A stretch of DNA of 64,000 nucleotides. Source: Microbacterium esteraromaticum (GTDB taxonomy: Bacteria > Actinomycetota > Actinomycetes > Actinomycetales > Microbacteriaceae). Positions 17,910 through 25,723 of the stretch are shown one piece after another. Position 1 is the first letter of the stretch. Each line of letters opens with the position of its first letter. Where the stretch lies: positions 2,356,001-2,420,000 of the forward strand of contig NZ_JAFBBS010000001.1 of NCBI RefSeq assembly GCF_016907315.1. Reading direction: 5' to 3'. The notes beneath the pieces were generated by a model that saw nothing but the letters and a program-made list of their open reading frames with translations, ran no database searches and was not told where the DNA came from. The translations under genes were made by a program, and so were the position numbers.

Positions 17910-17932
17910 CCTCCGCGCGTCGGAAGCCTCGA

Positions 17933-18128
17933 ACGGTTCGGTGCGGGCGCGGCGTGTCTGCCCGCCGGCGCGCCGTGGGCGTTCGGTTTGGTCTGGTGGT
18001 TCCGGCGGGGCATCCGGATGCGGGGGATGCCGGACGGTTCGGTGCGGGTGCGGGTGCGGGTGCGGGTGCGGCGTGTCGTGGGCCGGCGCGCCGTGGCCGT
18101 TCGGTTTCGTCTGGCGTTTCCGGCGCGG
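17933..18128. repeat. Imperfect direct duplication with GTGCGG microsatellite
   Basis: Two related segments, 17933-18009 and 18034-18128, begin with ACGGTTCGGTGCGGG and share CGGCGTGTC, CCGGCGCGCCGTGG, GTTCGGTTT and TTCCGGCG. The second copy is longer because the hexamer GGTGCG is repeated about five times (18041-18072). The region is non-coding and lies between comB and the DUF3054 gene. Confidence 0.85.
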
Positions 18129-18147
18129 TGCGGCTTGGAAGCAGACA

Positions 18148-18153
18148 TAGGGT
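18148..18153 (+). promoter_or_regulatory. -10 box of DUF3054 gene (leaderless)
   Basis: TAGGGT, 6 nt before ATG 18160. Confidence 0.65.
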
Positions 18154-18159
18154 CGGAGC

Positions 18160-18534
18160 ATGAGGTACCTGCCCGCGGTCATCGTCGACGCCGTGTTCGT
18201 GCTGATCTTCGCGGTCATCGGCCGCACATCGCATGACGAGGATCCCCTCGGCTTCCTGCTGACGGCATGGCCGTTCCTCGTCGCTCTGGTCGTCGGCCAC
18301 GCCCTTGCCGCGCTGGTGCCCGCCCGCCCTCGACGGCCGTGGTCGCTCGGCTGGGGGCTGGTCGTGTGGATCGTGGCGGTCGGCGGCGGGATGCTGCTGC
18401 GCATCGCCTCGGGTGACACCGCCGAGACCCCGTTCATCATCGTCGCCTCGCTGGTGCTGGCGGCGATGCTGCTGGGCTGGCGTCTGATCGCCCTGCTCGT
18501 GCGCCGCTATCGGGCTCCGCGCGACGCCGACTGA
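18160..18534 (+). CDS. DUF3054-type small membrane protein
   Basis: A 124-residue membrane protein with four hydrophobic segments: about residues 2-22, 34-54, 63-83 and 93-114. The segments AVIVDAVFVLIFAVIGR and WPFLVALVVGHALAALVP, with the short basic loops between them, fit the actinobacterial DUF3054 family. No function is known for the family. A leaderless -10 box precedes the start. It is convergent with the SprT-like gene 33 bp downstream. Confidence 0.82.
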   Translation: MRYLPAVIVDAVFVLIFAVIGRTSHDEDPLGFLLTAWPFLVALVVGHALAALVPARPRRPWSLGWGLVVWIVAVGGGMLLRIASGDTAETPFIIVASLVLAAMLLGWRLIALLVRRYRAPRDAD

Positions 18535-18567
18535 GTCGCAGCCACGCCGCTGCGCCGCGCAGTGCGC

Positions 18568-19056
18568 TCAGCGAGGAAGCTGAGCCGCGAGACGGTCGGC
18601 CGCGGTGATCTCGCGTCGGTGCCACTCGAAGAGGAACCGGCGGTCGAAGCGCCGCGAGCACTTCGCGCACGACGTCTCGCGTGCGGGGCGGCGGTGACGG
18701 TAGGCGACATGCCCCGATGGGCACCGCCCGATCCACGGGGCGAGTTCTACCGCCGTCTCGCCGTCATGCGTGGTGCCGCCCACGTAGCCGAGCGAGCGGG
18801 CGATGCGCTTCCACCCCGGCCCGTGGCCGGCCTCGTGACCGGCGAGGGCGTGCGCGACCTCGTGCAGCAGAGTCTGATGGATCTCGTCGTCGTCGAAGCG
18901 CGCGGCGAGATAGCGCGAGACCGAGATGCGCTTGCGCTGATAGTCGCAGAGCCCCGCACGGCGCTTCGCGTTGTCGAACTCGAATGACCACGACTCGTCG
19001 AGGTGCATGCGAATCAGCGCTTCACCCCAGACGCGGACGCGAACCAGATCGGCCAT
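18568..19056 (-). CDS. SprT-like zinc metalloprotease
   Basis: A 162-residue protein with the SprT/Spartan zinc-binding motif HEVAHALAGHEAGHGPGWK, where HExxH plus the third His form the catalytic site. A C-terminal zinc ribbon follows, with cysteines in CPSGH and CAKC. Related proteins act on DNA-protein crosslinks or have unknown substrates. The start ATG 19056 (MADLVRVRVWGE) is set by a TACTCT box 6 nt upstream; the open frame continues further but that part looks like noise. It is convergent with the DUF3054 gene. Confidence 0.88.
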   Translation of the reverse strand: MADLVRVRVWGEALIRMHLDESWSFEFDNAKRRAGLCDYQRKRISVSRYLAARFDDDEIHQTLLHEVAHALAGHEAGHGPGWKRIARSLGYVGGTTHDGETAVELAPWIGRCPSGHVAYRHRRPARETSCAKCSRRFDRRFLFEWHRREITAADRLAAQLPR

Positions 19057-19062
19057 GTGATC

Positions 19063-19068
19063 AGAGTA
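19063..19068 (-). promoter_or_regulatory. -10 box of SprT-like gene (leaderless)
   Basis: TACTCT on the minus strand, 6 nt before ATG 19056. Confidence 0.65.
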
Positions 19069-19114
19069 AGACCCCTCGCGGACACCGGCGCCTGATTGCG
19101 GCGCCATGACGCGC

Positions 19115-19645
19115 TCAGACGAGCATGTCGGCCGTGGCGACGCTGCGACGTTCGGCCGCCTCGATGGCGCGCAGCGCCTTCTCGAGATCCGAGTCGTCGG
19201 CACCTGCTGCACGACGCAGGAACAGCGAGCGCTTGAAGCTCTCGCGCGCCTGCTCGAAGTCACGTGCCTCGTAGGCGTTCTTGCCGTGGTGCTGGTGTGC
19301 GAATGCGGCGATCCCCGCCCAGCCCTGACCCTCGGCCTCGTTCGCGCAGGTGGCGAGCTCCTGCGCCGCGGCGGCGTGCGCACCGCGGTTCTGCAGCACG
19401 GTCGCGTGCAGAACGCGGGCGCGCAGCAGGTCTTTGCGGGTGCCGGCCATGCGGGCCTGACGCACCGTCTCATCGGCCAGGTCGAGCGCCTCATCGAGCC
19501 GGTCGAGCACCTTCAGCAGCCACACGCGCTCCAGCAGCACCGGCAGGCTGCGCTGGTTCTCGATCTCAGCGAGACGTGTCAGGCACTCCCGCGGATCCAC
19601 CAGTTCACGAAGGGTGTCGGGGTCGTAACCCTGGATCAAATTCAC
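19115..19645 (-). CDS. Tetratricopeptide-repeat protein
   Basis: A 176-residue soluble helical protein with TPR-like pairs: residues ~28-60 (LPVLLERVWLLKVLDRLDEA), ~65-100 and ~110-145 (AYEARDFEQARESFKRSLFL). TPRs mediate protein-protein contacts; no catalytic domain is present. I chose GTG 19645 because AGAGGAG lies 9 nt upstream; GTG 19693 is a possible longer start. Partner unknown. It lies between SprT-like and spermidine-synthase-like genes on the same strand. Confidence 0.75.
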   Translation of the reverse strand: MNLIQGYDPDTLRELVDPRECLTRLAEIENQRSLPVLLERVWLLKVLDRLDEALDLADETVRQARMAGTRKDLLRARVLHATVLQNRGAHAAAAQELATCANEAEGQGWAGIAAFAHQHHGKNAYEARDFEQARESFKRSLFLRRAAGADDSDLEKALRAIEAAERRSVATADMLV

Positions 19646-19754
19646 GACTGCTGACTCCTCTCCGCGACCGTCGTCCCAGTCTGCCTCGCTCACCTGAGAA
19701 CCGGTCGAGGCACGCCCTGCAACCCGGCAACCGAGGTGCTGAGATGACGTCGCG

Positions 19755-20624
19755 TCAGCGCAGGAAGATGCTCGCGTCAGGGCGGGGGGACGCAACGGCG
19801 TCCGCGTCCGTGACGACCGCCGCGCCCTTCGCGAACGCGGCGACCTCGGCATCCTGCGCGATCTTGGCCGGATGCGGGCCTGCGGCCAGCAGCCGCGGAA
19901 GCCATTCCGTCGGCAGGGCCGTGCGCGAGGCGGCGAGCACCAGGTTGCCGAAGCGGCGCCCCTTCAGCACCTGGGTGTCGGCGAGAAGCGCCACCTCGTC
20001 GAACACGCTCATCGCTGTCGCGACCTGCCGCCTTGCGAAGGCGAGGCCGGGGCCGTCGGCGACATTCACCAGCAGCACGCCGGTGGGGGCCAGCAGCTCG
20101 GCGATCTCCCGGTAGAACTCGAGGCTCGTGAGGTGCGCGGGCGTCTGCGCACCCGAGAACACGTCGGAGACGATGAGGTCGCACTGCCCGCGGAGCGCCG
20201 GCGGCAGGCGCCGAAGACCTTCCCGCGCGTCGCCGATGCGGACGCGGATCGAGGCCGACCGCGGAAGGGGAAGATGCTCGCGCACGAGCGCGACCAGCGG
20301 ACCCTCCAGCTCGATCACCTGCTGACGCGAGCCGGGCCGGGTCTTCTCGATGTACCGGGGGATCGTCATCGCGCCTGCGCCGAGATGCACGACGCTGAGC
20401 GGGGCGGATGCCGATGATCCGAGCTGGTCGATCACCGCACCCATCCGCACGATGTACTCGAAGTGCAGGTGGGTGGGGTCGTCGAGGTCGACGTGCGACT
20501 GCGGTGTGCCGTCGACGATGAGCTCGAAGCCGTGGGTGAACTCACTGGGCGCGACCTCGGCGATGCCGCCGTGATCGAGCCGCGCCTGCGGATTCGCGGC
20601 ATCCCGCGCGCGTGCTCGTCCCAT
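19755..20624 (-). CDS. Spermidine synthase-like protein
   Basis: A 289-residue Rossmann-fold protein of the SpeE group. It has the SAM-site-like VVHLGAGAMTIPRYIEKTRP, an acidic strand end in QVIELE, RIGDAREGLRRLPPALRGQCDLIVSD spread across the active-site region, and the late LVLAAS segment. Free-standing proteins of this kind in actinobacteria are usually annotated as spermidine synthase, but the residues contacting the polyamine tail are not clearly conserved, so real aminopropyl transfer is uncertain. ATG 20624 is 6 nt after TAACCT in the 23-bp gap behind the LCP gene, so it has its own leaderless promoter. Confidence 0.82.
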   Translation of the reverse strand: MGRARARDAANPQARLDHGGIAEVAPSEFTHGFELIVDGTPQSHVDLDDPTHLHFEYIVRMGAVIDQLGSSASAPLSVVHLGAGAMTIPRYIEKTRPGSRQQVIELEGPLVALVREHLPLPRSASIRVRIGDAREGLRRLPPALRGQCDLIVSDVFSGAQTPAHLTSLEFYREIAELLAPTGVLLVNVADGPGLAFARRQVATAMSVFDEVALLADTQVLKGRRFGNLVLAASRTALPTEWLPRLLAAGPHPAKIAQDAEVAAFAKGAAVVTDADAVASPRPDASIFLR

Positions 20625-20630
20625 CCCTCG

Positions 20631-20636
20631 AGGTTA
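20631..20636 (-). promoter_or_regulatory. -10 box of spermidine synthase-like gene (leaderless)
   Basis: TAACCT on the minus strand, 6 nt before ATG 20624, inside the 23-bp gap after the LCP gene stop. Confidence 0.6.
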
Positions 20637-20647
20637 TCCGCGCGGGC

Positions 20648-21874
20648 TCAGCGCCGCTTGCCGCCCGAGCAGGTCTGCTGGTTCAGATCGATCCCGCTGA
20701 TCTGGTCCGACAGCACGACGCCCTGAGACGCGGACGGCGCAGGCGAGGGTGCGTCGGAGGGCGGTGCAGACGGCGTCGGGGTCTCTTCCGCCACCACGCC
20801 GCCGTGATTGCTGGCCTTGCCCGTGATCTGCATCGACTCGCCGGTGCGGATCGCCTCCCACATCGGCGCCGCGGCCTCTTCGTTGACGATCACGCGATCG
20901 TCGTCGTCCGGATCTTCCAGCGTCGGCAGCTGCAGGAACTTGAACTCGTCGAAGGGCACGTCCTTCAGCGCGAGGGCGAGCTGCGCGAGCCGCACGGGGT
21001 TCGCGAGCTCTTTGCTGGGGTCGACGTTGTCGGCCACGACGTTCGCGAGGCGCAGCACCTTTCCGGGGTCGGTGAGCGTCTCGCTGCTGAGGATGGTCTT
21101 GGCTAGACGAGACATGTACTGCTGCTGGTTCGAGATGCGGGCGAGGTCGCTGCCGTCGCCGATGCCCTTGCGCACGCGGATGAACTGCAGCGCCTCGTAG
21201 CCCGACACGGTGCGGGGTCCTGGGTCCCAGTTGATGCCGGTGTGCCTGTCGCGGATGCCGGTGCCGCCGATGCAGATCTCGACTCCGCCGATCGCGTCGG
21301 TGATCTTCATCACGCCGTCGAAGCTGAGCTTGGCGGCGAATCCGATGTCGATGCCGCTCAGCTCGCCGACCGACTTCGCCACGCACGAGAGCCCCGCGCG
21401 TTCGAAGACGGAGTTGATGGGCGCCTTCGACGATCCGGATGCCACGGAGCCGTCTTCACGTGTGCAGTCGGGGACCTCGAGCATGAGGTCGCGCGGCAGG
21501 GAGACGACGCTCACCTTGCGGGGTTCCTCCGACACGTGCACGAGCAGATTGACGTCGTTGCGGATGCCCTCTTCGCGGACGCAGCGCTCGCCGAGCTTCT
21601 GCTTCGACACCGCGCCGCATTCGTCGGTGCCCACCAGCAGGATCGCGAACTCGCCGGGGTAGGCGCCCAGAGAGGGGGGAGCCACCTCGGGGGCGCCCTC
21701 AAGATCGACCGCGCCGTCGCTGACGCGCAGCGCGAGGTCGGCGGCGATGAACCCTCCGATCCCGAGGGCGGAGACCGCGATCACGGCGGCGCCGATGCCG
21801 AGCATCCGCAGGGCGGAACCCCAGGCAGATGGGGTGCGATGCGGGGCGTGCTGAGCGACAGGGGAGCGCCTCAT
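20648..21874 (-). CDS. LytR-CpsA-Psr family glycopolymer transferase
   Basis: A 408-residue membrane-anchored enzyme of the LCP family, which transfers lipid-linked glycopolymers (teichoic acid-like or arabinogalactan-like) to peptidoglycan. It has a cytoplasmic tail, one membrane helix (about residues 20-45), then the LCP domain: FAILLVGTDECG, RNDVNLLVHV, VSVVSLPRDLMLEVPDC, INSVFERAG, VMKITDAIGGVEICI, and the arginine-rich RVRKGIGDGSDLARISNQQ. A Pro/Ser-rich spacer and a short Cys-containing tail end the protein. Two or more paired cysteines in the ectodomain suggest disulfides. The start ATG 21874 has a TAGGGT box 8 nt upstream. Confidence 0.93.
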   Translation of the reverse strand: MRRSPVAQHAPHRTPSAWGSALRMLGIGAAVIAVSALGIGGFIAADLALRVSDGAVDLEGAPEVAPPSLGAYPGEFAILLVGTDECGAVSKQKLGERCVREEGIRNDVNLLVHVSEEPRKVSVVSLPRDLMLEVPDCTREDGSVASGSSKAPINSVFERAGLSCVAKSVGELSGIDIGFAAKLSFDGVMKITDAIGGVEICIGGTGIRDRHTGINWDPGPRTVSGYEALQFIRVRKGIGDGSDLARISNQQQYMSRLAKTILSSETLTDPGKVLRLANVVADNVDPSKELANPVRLAQLALALKDVPFDEFKFLQLPTLEDPDDDDRVIVNEEAAAPMWEAIRTGESMQITGKASNHGGVVAEETPTPSAPPSDAPSPAPSASQGVVLSDQISGIDLNQQTCSGGKRR

Positions 21875-21882
21875 GGCATCCG

Positions 21883-21888
21883 ACCCTA
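21883..21888 (-). promoter_or_regulatory. -10 box of LCP gene
   Basis: TAGGGT on the minus strand, 8 nt before ATG 21874; transcription would start at or just before the start codon. Confidence 0.5.
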
Positions 21889-21937
21889 CAGCCGCCACCG
21901 GTGAGGCGACCCGATACCGGATCGCAACACGGCAAGT

Positions 21938-21967
21938 TTGGATTTCTGCGCAGCCGCTGAGTAGCGT
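21938..21967 (+). promoter_or_regulatory. Promoter of peptide ABC importer operon
   Basis: TTGGAT (21938-21943), an 18-bp spacer and TAGCGT (21962-21967). Transcription would start near 21974, giving a leader of about 64 nt with AGAGAGG as ribosome binding site before ATG 22038. Confidence 0.5.
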
Positions 21968-22037
21968 CGACTCATCATGTGCGGATGCGACGGTGCATCC
22001 GGTCCATGCGATGAAGCATTCCACAGAGAGGCACACC

Positions 22038-23714
22038 ATGCTCCACAGCACCCGTAGGCGAGGGCTCGCTCTCGCCGCCGGCACCGCGGTCGCAGCGATG
22101 CTGCTGACCGGCTGCGTCGCCAGCCAGCGCGAAGAAGGCAACGGCTCCGAGACGTCTGACGACGTCGACAGCACCTTCGTCTTCGCCGCTTCGTCCGACC
22201 CGCAGGGTCTTGACCCTGCGCTCGCACAGGACGGCGAGACCTTCCGCGTGTCGCGCCAGATCTTCGAGGGCCTCGTCGGCACCAAGGCCGGCACCGCCGA
22301 CCCCGCACCGCTGCTCGCCGAGTCGTGGGAGTCGTCGGAAGACGGCATGAGCCACACCTTCAACCTGAAGACCGGTGTGAAGTTCCACGACGGCACCCCG
22401 TTCAACGCCGAGGCTGTCTGCTTCAACTTCGAGCGCTGGTTCAACTGGGAGGGACTGCTCGCCTCCGAAGCGCTCGGCTACTACTACAACAAGCTGTTCC
22501 ACGGCTACAAGAGCAACGCGGCCGACGCCGTGTACAAGTCGTGCACGCCCGATGGCGACGACAAGGTCACGATCGAGCTGAACAAGCCGTTCGCCGGCTT
22601 CGTCGCCTCGCTCTCGCTGCCCGCGTTCAGCATGCAGAGCCCCTCGGCGCTCGAGGAGTTCAAGGCCGACGAGGTCGGCGGCACCGCTGAGGCTCCCGTG
22701 CTCTCGGAGTACGCCAAGGGACACCCGGTCGGCACCGGCCCGTTCCAGTTCGAGGACTGGGCCCCGGGTGAGGACGTCACTCTGAAGTCGTACGACGGGT
22801 ACTGGGGTGAGAAGGGCCAGATCGAGGAGATCGTCTTCCGCGTCATCGGCGACCCGACCGCTCGCCGCCAGGCCCTCGAGGCCGGCGACATCGACGGCTA
22901 CGACCTGGTCGGCCCCGCCGACACCAAGGCCCTCGAGGAGAAGGGGTTCAACATGGTGTCGCGTCCGCCGTTCACCATCCTGTACCTCGCCTTCAACCAG
23001 GCCGTCGCCGAGCTGAAGGACGTCAAGGTCCGTCAGGCTCTCTCGTACGCCGTCGACAAGGACGCGCTGATCAAGCAGGTCCTGCCCGAGGGCACCGAGA
23101 AGGCCACGCAGTTCGTGCCGCCGGTGGTCAACGGCTACAACAAGGACGTCACGACCTACGACTACGACCCCGCCAAGGCGAAGTCGCTGCTCGAAGAGGC
23201 CGGCTACACGGCCGACAAGCCGCTGACGCTGACCTTCAACTACCCGGTCAACGTCTCGCGTCCGTACATGCCGGACCCCGAGCAGATCTTCACCGTGCTG
23301 GCGAAGCAGCTCGAAGAGGTCGGCGTGAAGGTCAACCCGCAGACCGATGCCTGGAGCCCGGACTACCTCGAGAAGATCACCTCGGGCTCCGACCACGGCA
23401 TCCACCTGCTGGGCTGGACCGGCGACTACAACGACACCGACAACTTCGTCGGCGTGTTCTTCGGCACCAAGAGCGCTGAGTGGGGCTTCGACAACCCCGA
23501 GCTCTTCAAGGCGCTCACCGACGCCCGCGGCATCTCGAACATCGAGGAGCAGACTGCGGCGTACGAGAAGATCAACGAGGAAGTCGCCGAGTTCATCCCC
23601 GGTGTCCCGCTCGCCCACCCGGCTCCCACGCTCGCGTTCGACGAGCGCGTGAAGAGCTACCCGGCGAGCCCGGTGAACGACGAGGTCTTCTCGGAGATCG
23701 TCCTCACCAAGTAA
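22038..23714 (+). CDS. ABC transporter substrate-binding lipoprotein (peptide/opine family 5)
   Basis: A 558-residue extracellular lipoprotein that captures di- or oligopeptides for the importer encoded downstream. It has a signal peptide with twin-basic start TRRRGLALAAG and lipobox LLTGC (Cys at about residue 28). The SBP_bac_5 domain shows GLDPALAQDGETFRVSRQIF, the family signature around LAESWESSEDGMSHTFNLK, VKFHDGTPFNAEAV and VRQALSYAVDKDALI. The last 30 residues form the usual C-terminal lobe closure. The start follows AGAGAGG. Codons are strongly biased, consistent with high expression. A perfect hairpin separates this gene from the permeases. Confidence 0.95.
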   Translation: MLHSTRRRGLALAAGTAVAAMLLTGCVASQREEGNGSETSDDVDSTFVFAASSDPQGLDPALAQDGETFRVSRQIFEGLVGTKAGTADPAPLLAESWESSEDGMSHTFNLKTGVKFHDGTPFNAEAVCFNFERWFNWEGLLASEALGYYYNKLFHGYKSNAADAVYKSCTPDGDDKVTIELNKPFAGFVASLSLPAFSMQSPSALEEFKADEVGGTAEAPVLSEYAKGHPVGTGPFQFEDWAPGEDVTLKSYDGYWGEKGQIEEIVFRVIGDPTARRQALEAGDIDGYDLVGPADTKALEEKGFNMVSRPPFTILYLAFNQAVAELKDVKVRQALSYAVDKDALIKQVLPEGTEKATQFVPPVVNGYNKDVTTYDYDPAKAKSLLEEAGYTADKPLTLTFNYPVNVSRPYMPDPEQIFTVLAKQLEEVGVKVNPQTDAWSPDYLEKITSGSDHGIHLLGWTGDYNDTDNFVGVFFGTKSAEWGFDNPELFKALTDARGISNIEEQTAAYEKINEEVAEFIPGVPLAHPAPTLAFDERVKSYPASPVNDEVFSEIVLTK

Positions 23715-23721
23715 GGCACCG

Positions 23722-23754
23722 CTGCGGCGCCCGGCCACCGGCCGGGCGCCGCAG
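23722..23754 (+). terminator. Perfect intra-operon hairpin after the binding-protein gene
   Basis: CTGCGGCGCCCGGCC (23722-23736) and its exact reverse complement (23740-23754) with a 3-nt loop. No T-tract follows and the permease gene starts 17 bp later, so partial termination or 3'-end stabilisation of the binding-protein message is more likely than full termination. Confidence 0.75.
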
Positions 23755-23771
23755 CCCTGACGGAGAACTTC

Positions 23772-24776
23772 GTGCTGCGAACAATCGGCAAGCGGCTTCT
23801 GCTGCTCATCCCCACACTCTTCGGCCTCAGCATCCTGCTGTTCGCCTGGGTCCGCGCGCTACCAGGCGGACCAGCGGTCGCCCTGCTCGGCGAGAAGGCC
23901 ACGCCGGCCGCCGTGGAGCAGGTCAACAAGCTCTACGGGTTCGACCGCCCGCTCATCGAGCAGTACGTGACCTGGATCGGCCGTCTGCTGCAGGGCGACT
24001 TCGGCTCTTCGATCGTCACCTCGCGCCCCGTCGTCGAGGAGTTCTTCCGCCGCTTCCCGGCGACGATCGAGCTGAGCATCGCGGCGCTCATCTTCGCCGT
24101 CGGCGTCGGCATCCCGCTCGGCTACTGGGCCGCGCGCCGCCACGGCAGATGGACCGACCACAGCGCCGTGATCTTCAGCCTCATCGGCATCACGATCCCC
24201 GTGTTCTTCCTGGCGTTCATCCTGAAGTACGTGTTCGCCGTGCAGCTGGGCTGGCTTCCTTCCGACGGCCGCCAGAGCCCGCGCATCGACGCGACGCACG
24301 TGACCGGGTTCTACGTCTGGGACGGCATCATCACCGGCGAGTTCGACGCCGCGTGGGATGCCGCTCTGCACCTGGCGCTTCCCGCACTGGCCCTCGGCAC
24401 CATCCCGCTCGCGATCATCGTGCGCATCACGCGCGCCAGCGTGCTCGAGGTGCAGAACGCCGATTACGTCCGCACGGGCAAGGCGAAGGGCGTCGCCTCG
24501 TCGACCCTGCGAAACCGGTTCATCCTGCGCAATGCGATGCTTCCGGTGATCACCACCATCGGCCTGCAGACCGGTCTGCTGATCTCGGGCGCGGTGCTCA
24601 CCGAGACCGTGTTCGCCTACCCCGGCGTCGGATCGTTCCTCGCGCAGTCGATCTTCTCGCGCGACTTCCCGGTGCTGCAGGGCTTCATCATCTTCATCGC
24701 GATCGCGTACGCGCTGATCAACCTGGCCGTCGACGTGTCGTACAGCCTGATCGATCCGAGAGTGAGGGTCCAGTGA
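23772..24776 (+). CDS. ABC transporter permease (DppB type)
   Basis: A 334-residue inner-membrane permease with about six helices, starting with MLRTIGKRLLLLIPTLFGLS as is typical for DppB/OppB. The ATPase-contact EAA-like loop reads YVRTGKAKGVASSTLRNRFI. The family segment GAVLTETVFAYPGVGSFL near the end is conserved. The start is GTG 23772. The stop overlaps the next permease start by one base (TGATG). It belongs to the importer with the binding protein upstream and the double ATPase downstream. Confidence 0.95.
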   Translation: MLRTIGKRLLLLIPTLFGLSILLFAWVRALPGGPAVALLGEKATPAAVEQVNKLYGFDRPLIEQYVTWIGRLLQGDFGSSIVTSRPVVEEFFRRFPATIELSIAALIFAVGVGIPLGYWAARRHGRWTDHSAVIFSLIGITIPVFFLAFILKYVFAVQLGWLPSDGRQSPRIDATHVTGFYVWDGIITGEFDAAWDAALHLALPALALGTIPLAIIVRITRASVLEVQNADYVRTGKAKGVASSTLRNRFILRNAMLPVITTIGLQTGLLISGAVLTETVFAYPGVGSFLAQSIFSRDFPVLQGFIIFIAIAYALINLAVDVSYSLIDPRVRVQ

Positions 24777-25723
24777 TGAGCGCAGTGCTCCCACCCGCAC
24801 AGGGCGGCGAGGTGCTCGACACCGTCGCCGTCGCCCAGGCCGATCTCAAGTCCGGCGGCGGTTTCTGGCAGGACGTGCTCCGGCGTCTGCGTCGCAATCC
24901 CGCCGCATGGGTCGGTCTCGTCATCGTGCTGCTCTTCCTGCTCGTCGCGGCCCTCGCGCCGCTGCTGGCGCCGTATCCCGAGCGGGCCCTTCCGGGCACC
25001 GAGCACATCACCCCGACGACGATCCCCGGCATCGGCGAAGTCGACGGGTTCCCGCTCGGTCTCGACCGGTTCGGCGGCGACGTGCTGTCGAAGCTCATCT
25101 GGGGCGCCCAGGCGTCGCTGCTCGTGGGAGTCGTGTCGACGGCGCTCGGCCTCGTCGGCGGCATGCTGCTGGGGCTCATCGCCGGCACGTTCGGCGGGTG
25201 GGTCGACACCCTCATCATGCGCATCGTCGACATCATCCTGTCGGTGCCGAACCTGCTGCTGGCGGTGTCGATCGCCGCGATCCTCGGGCAGACGCCCTCC
25301 GCGGTCATGATCGCCATCGGCGCATCGCAGGTGCCGATCTTCGCGCGCCTGCTGCGCGCGTCGATGCTTCAGCAGCGCTCGGCCGAGTACGTCCTCTCGG
25401 CGCAGAGCCTCGGCCTCGGTCGCGGACGCATCACCATGTCGCACGTGCTGCCGAACGCCATCGGCCCTGTCATCGTGCAGGGCACGCTGACTCTCGCCAC
25501 CGCGGTGATCGATGCGGCTGCGCTGTCGTTCCTCGGTCTCGGCGGCGGGCGCCCCGAGACCGCGGAGTGGGGCCGGATGCTGACCTACGCCCAGGCCGAG
25601 CTGGCGATCGCCCCGCAGCTGGCCTTCCTCCCCGGCATCTGCATCGCAGTGACCGCGCTGGGCTTCACGCTGTTCGGTGAGGCGCTGCGAGAGGCGATGG
25701 ACCCGAGGACGCGCGCACGATGA
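24776..25723 (+). CDS. ABC transporter permease (DppC type)
   Basis: A 315-residue permease with an N-terminal cytoplasmic extension, then a first helix at about residues 42-66, an extracellular loop with PLGLDRFGGDVLSKLIWGAQ and five further helices. The EAA loop reads YVLSAQSLGLGRGRITMSHV, and the C-terminal LSFLGLGGGRPETAEWGRML is the DppC signature. The start ATG 24776 overlaps the preceding stop; the in-frame GTG just before it is also possible. The stop overlaps the ATPase start as ATGA. Confidence 0.95.
   Translation: MSAVLPPAQGGEVLDTVAVAQADLKSGGGFWQDVLRRLRRNPAAWVGLVIVLLFLLVAALAPLLAPYPERALPGTEHITPTTIPGIGEVDGFPLGLDRFGGDVLSKLIWGAQASLLVGVVSTALGLVGGMLLGLIAGTFGGWVDTLIMRIVDIILSVPNLLLAVSIAAILGQTPSAVMIAIGASQVPIFARLLRASMLQQRSAEYVLSAQSLGLGRGRITMSHVLPNAIGPVIVQGTLTLATAVIDAAALSFLGLGGGRPETAEWGRMLTYAQAELAIAPQLAFLPGICIAVTALGFTLFGEALREAMDPRTRAR

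Noticed and set aside
18041..18072. Possible CRISPR-like or clustered repeat
   Set aside because: Only a short microsatellite of GGTGCG units within a duplicated segment; no spacers and no cas genes.
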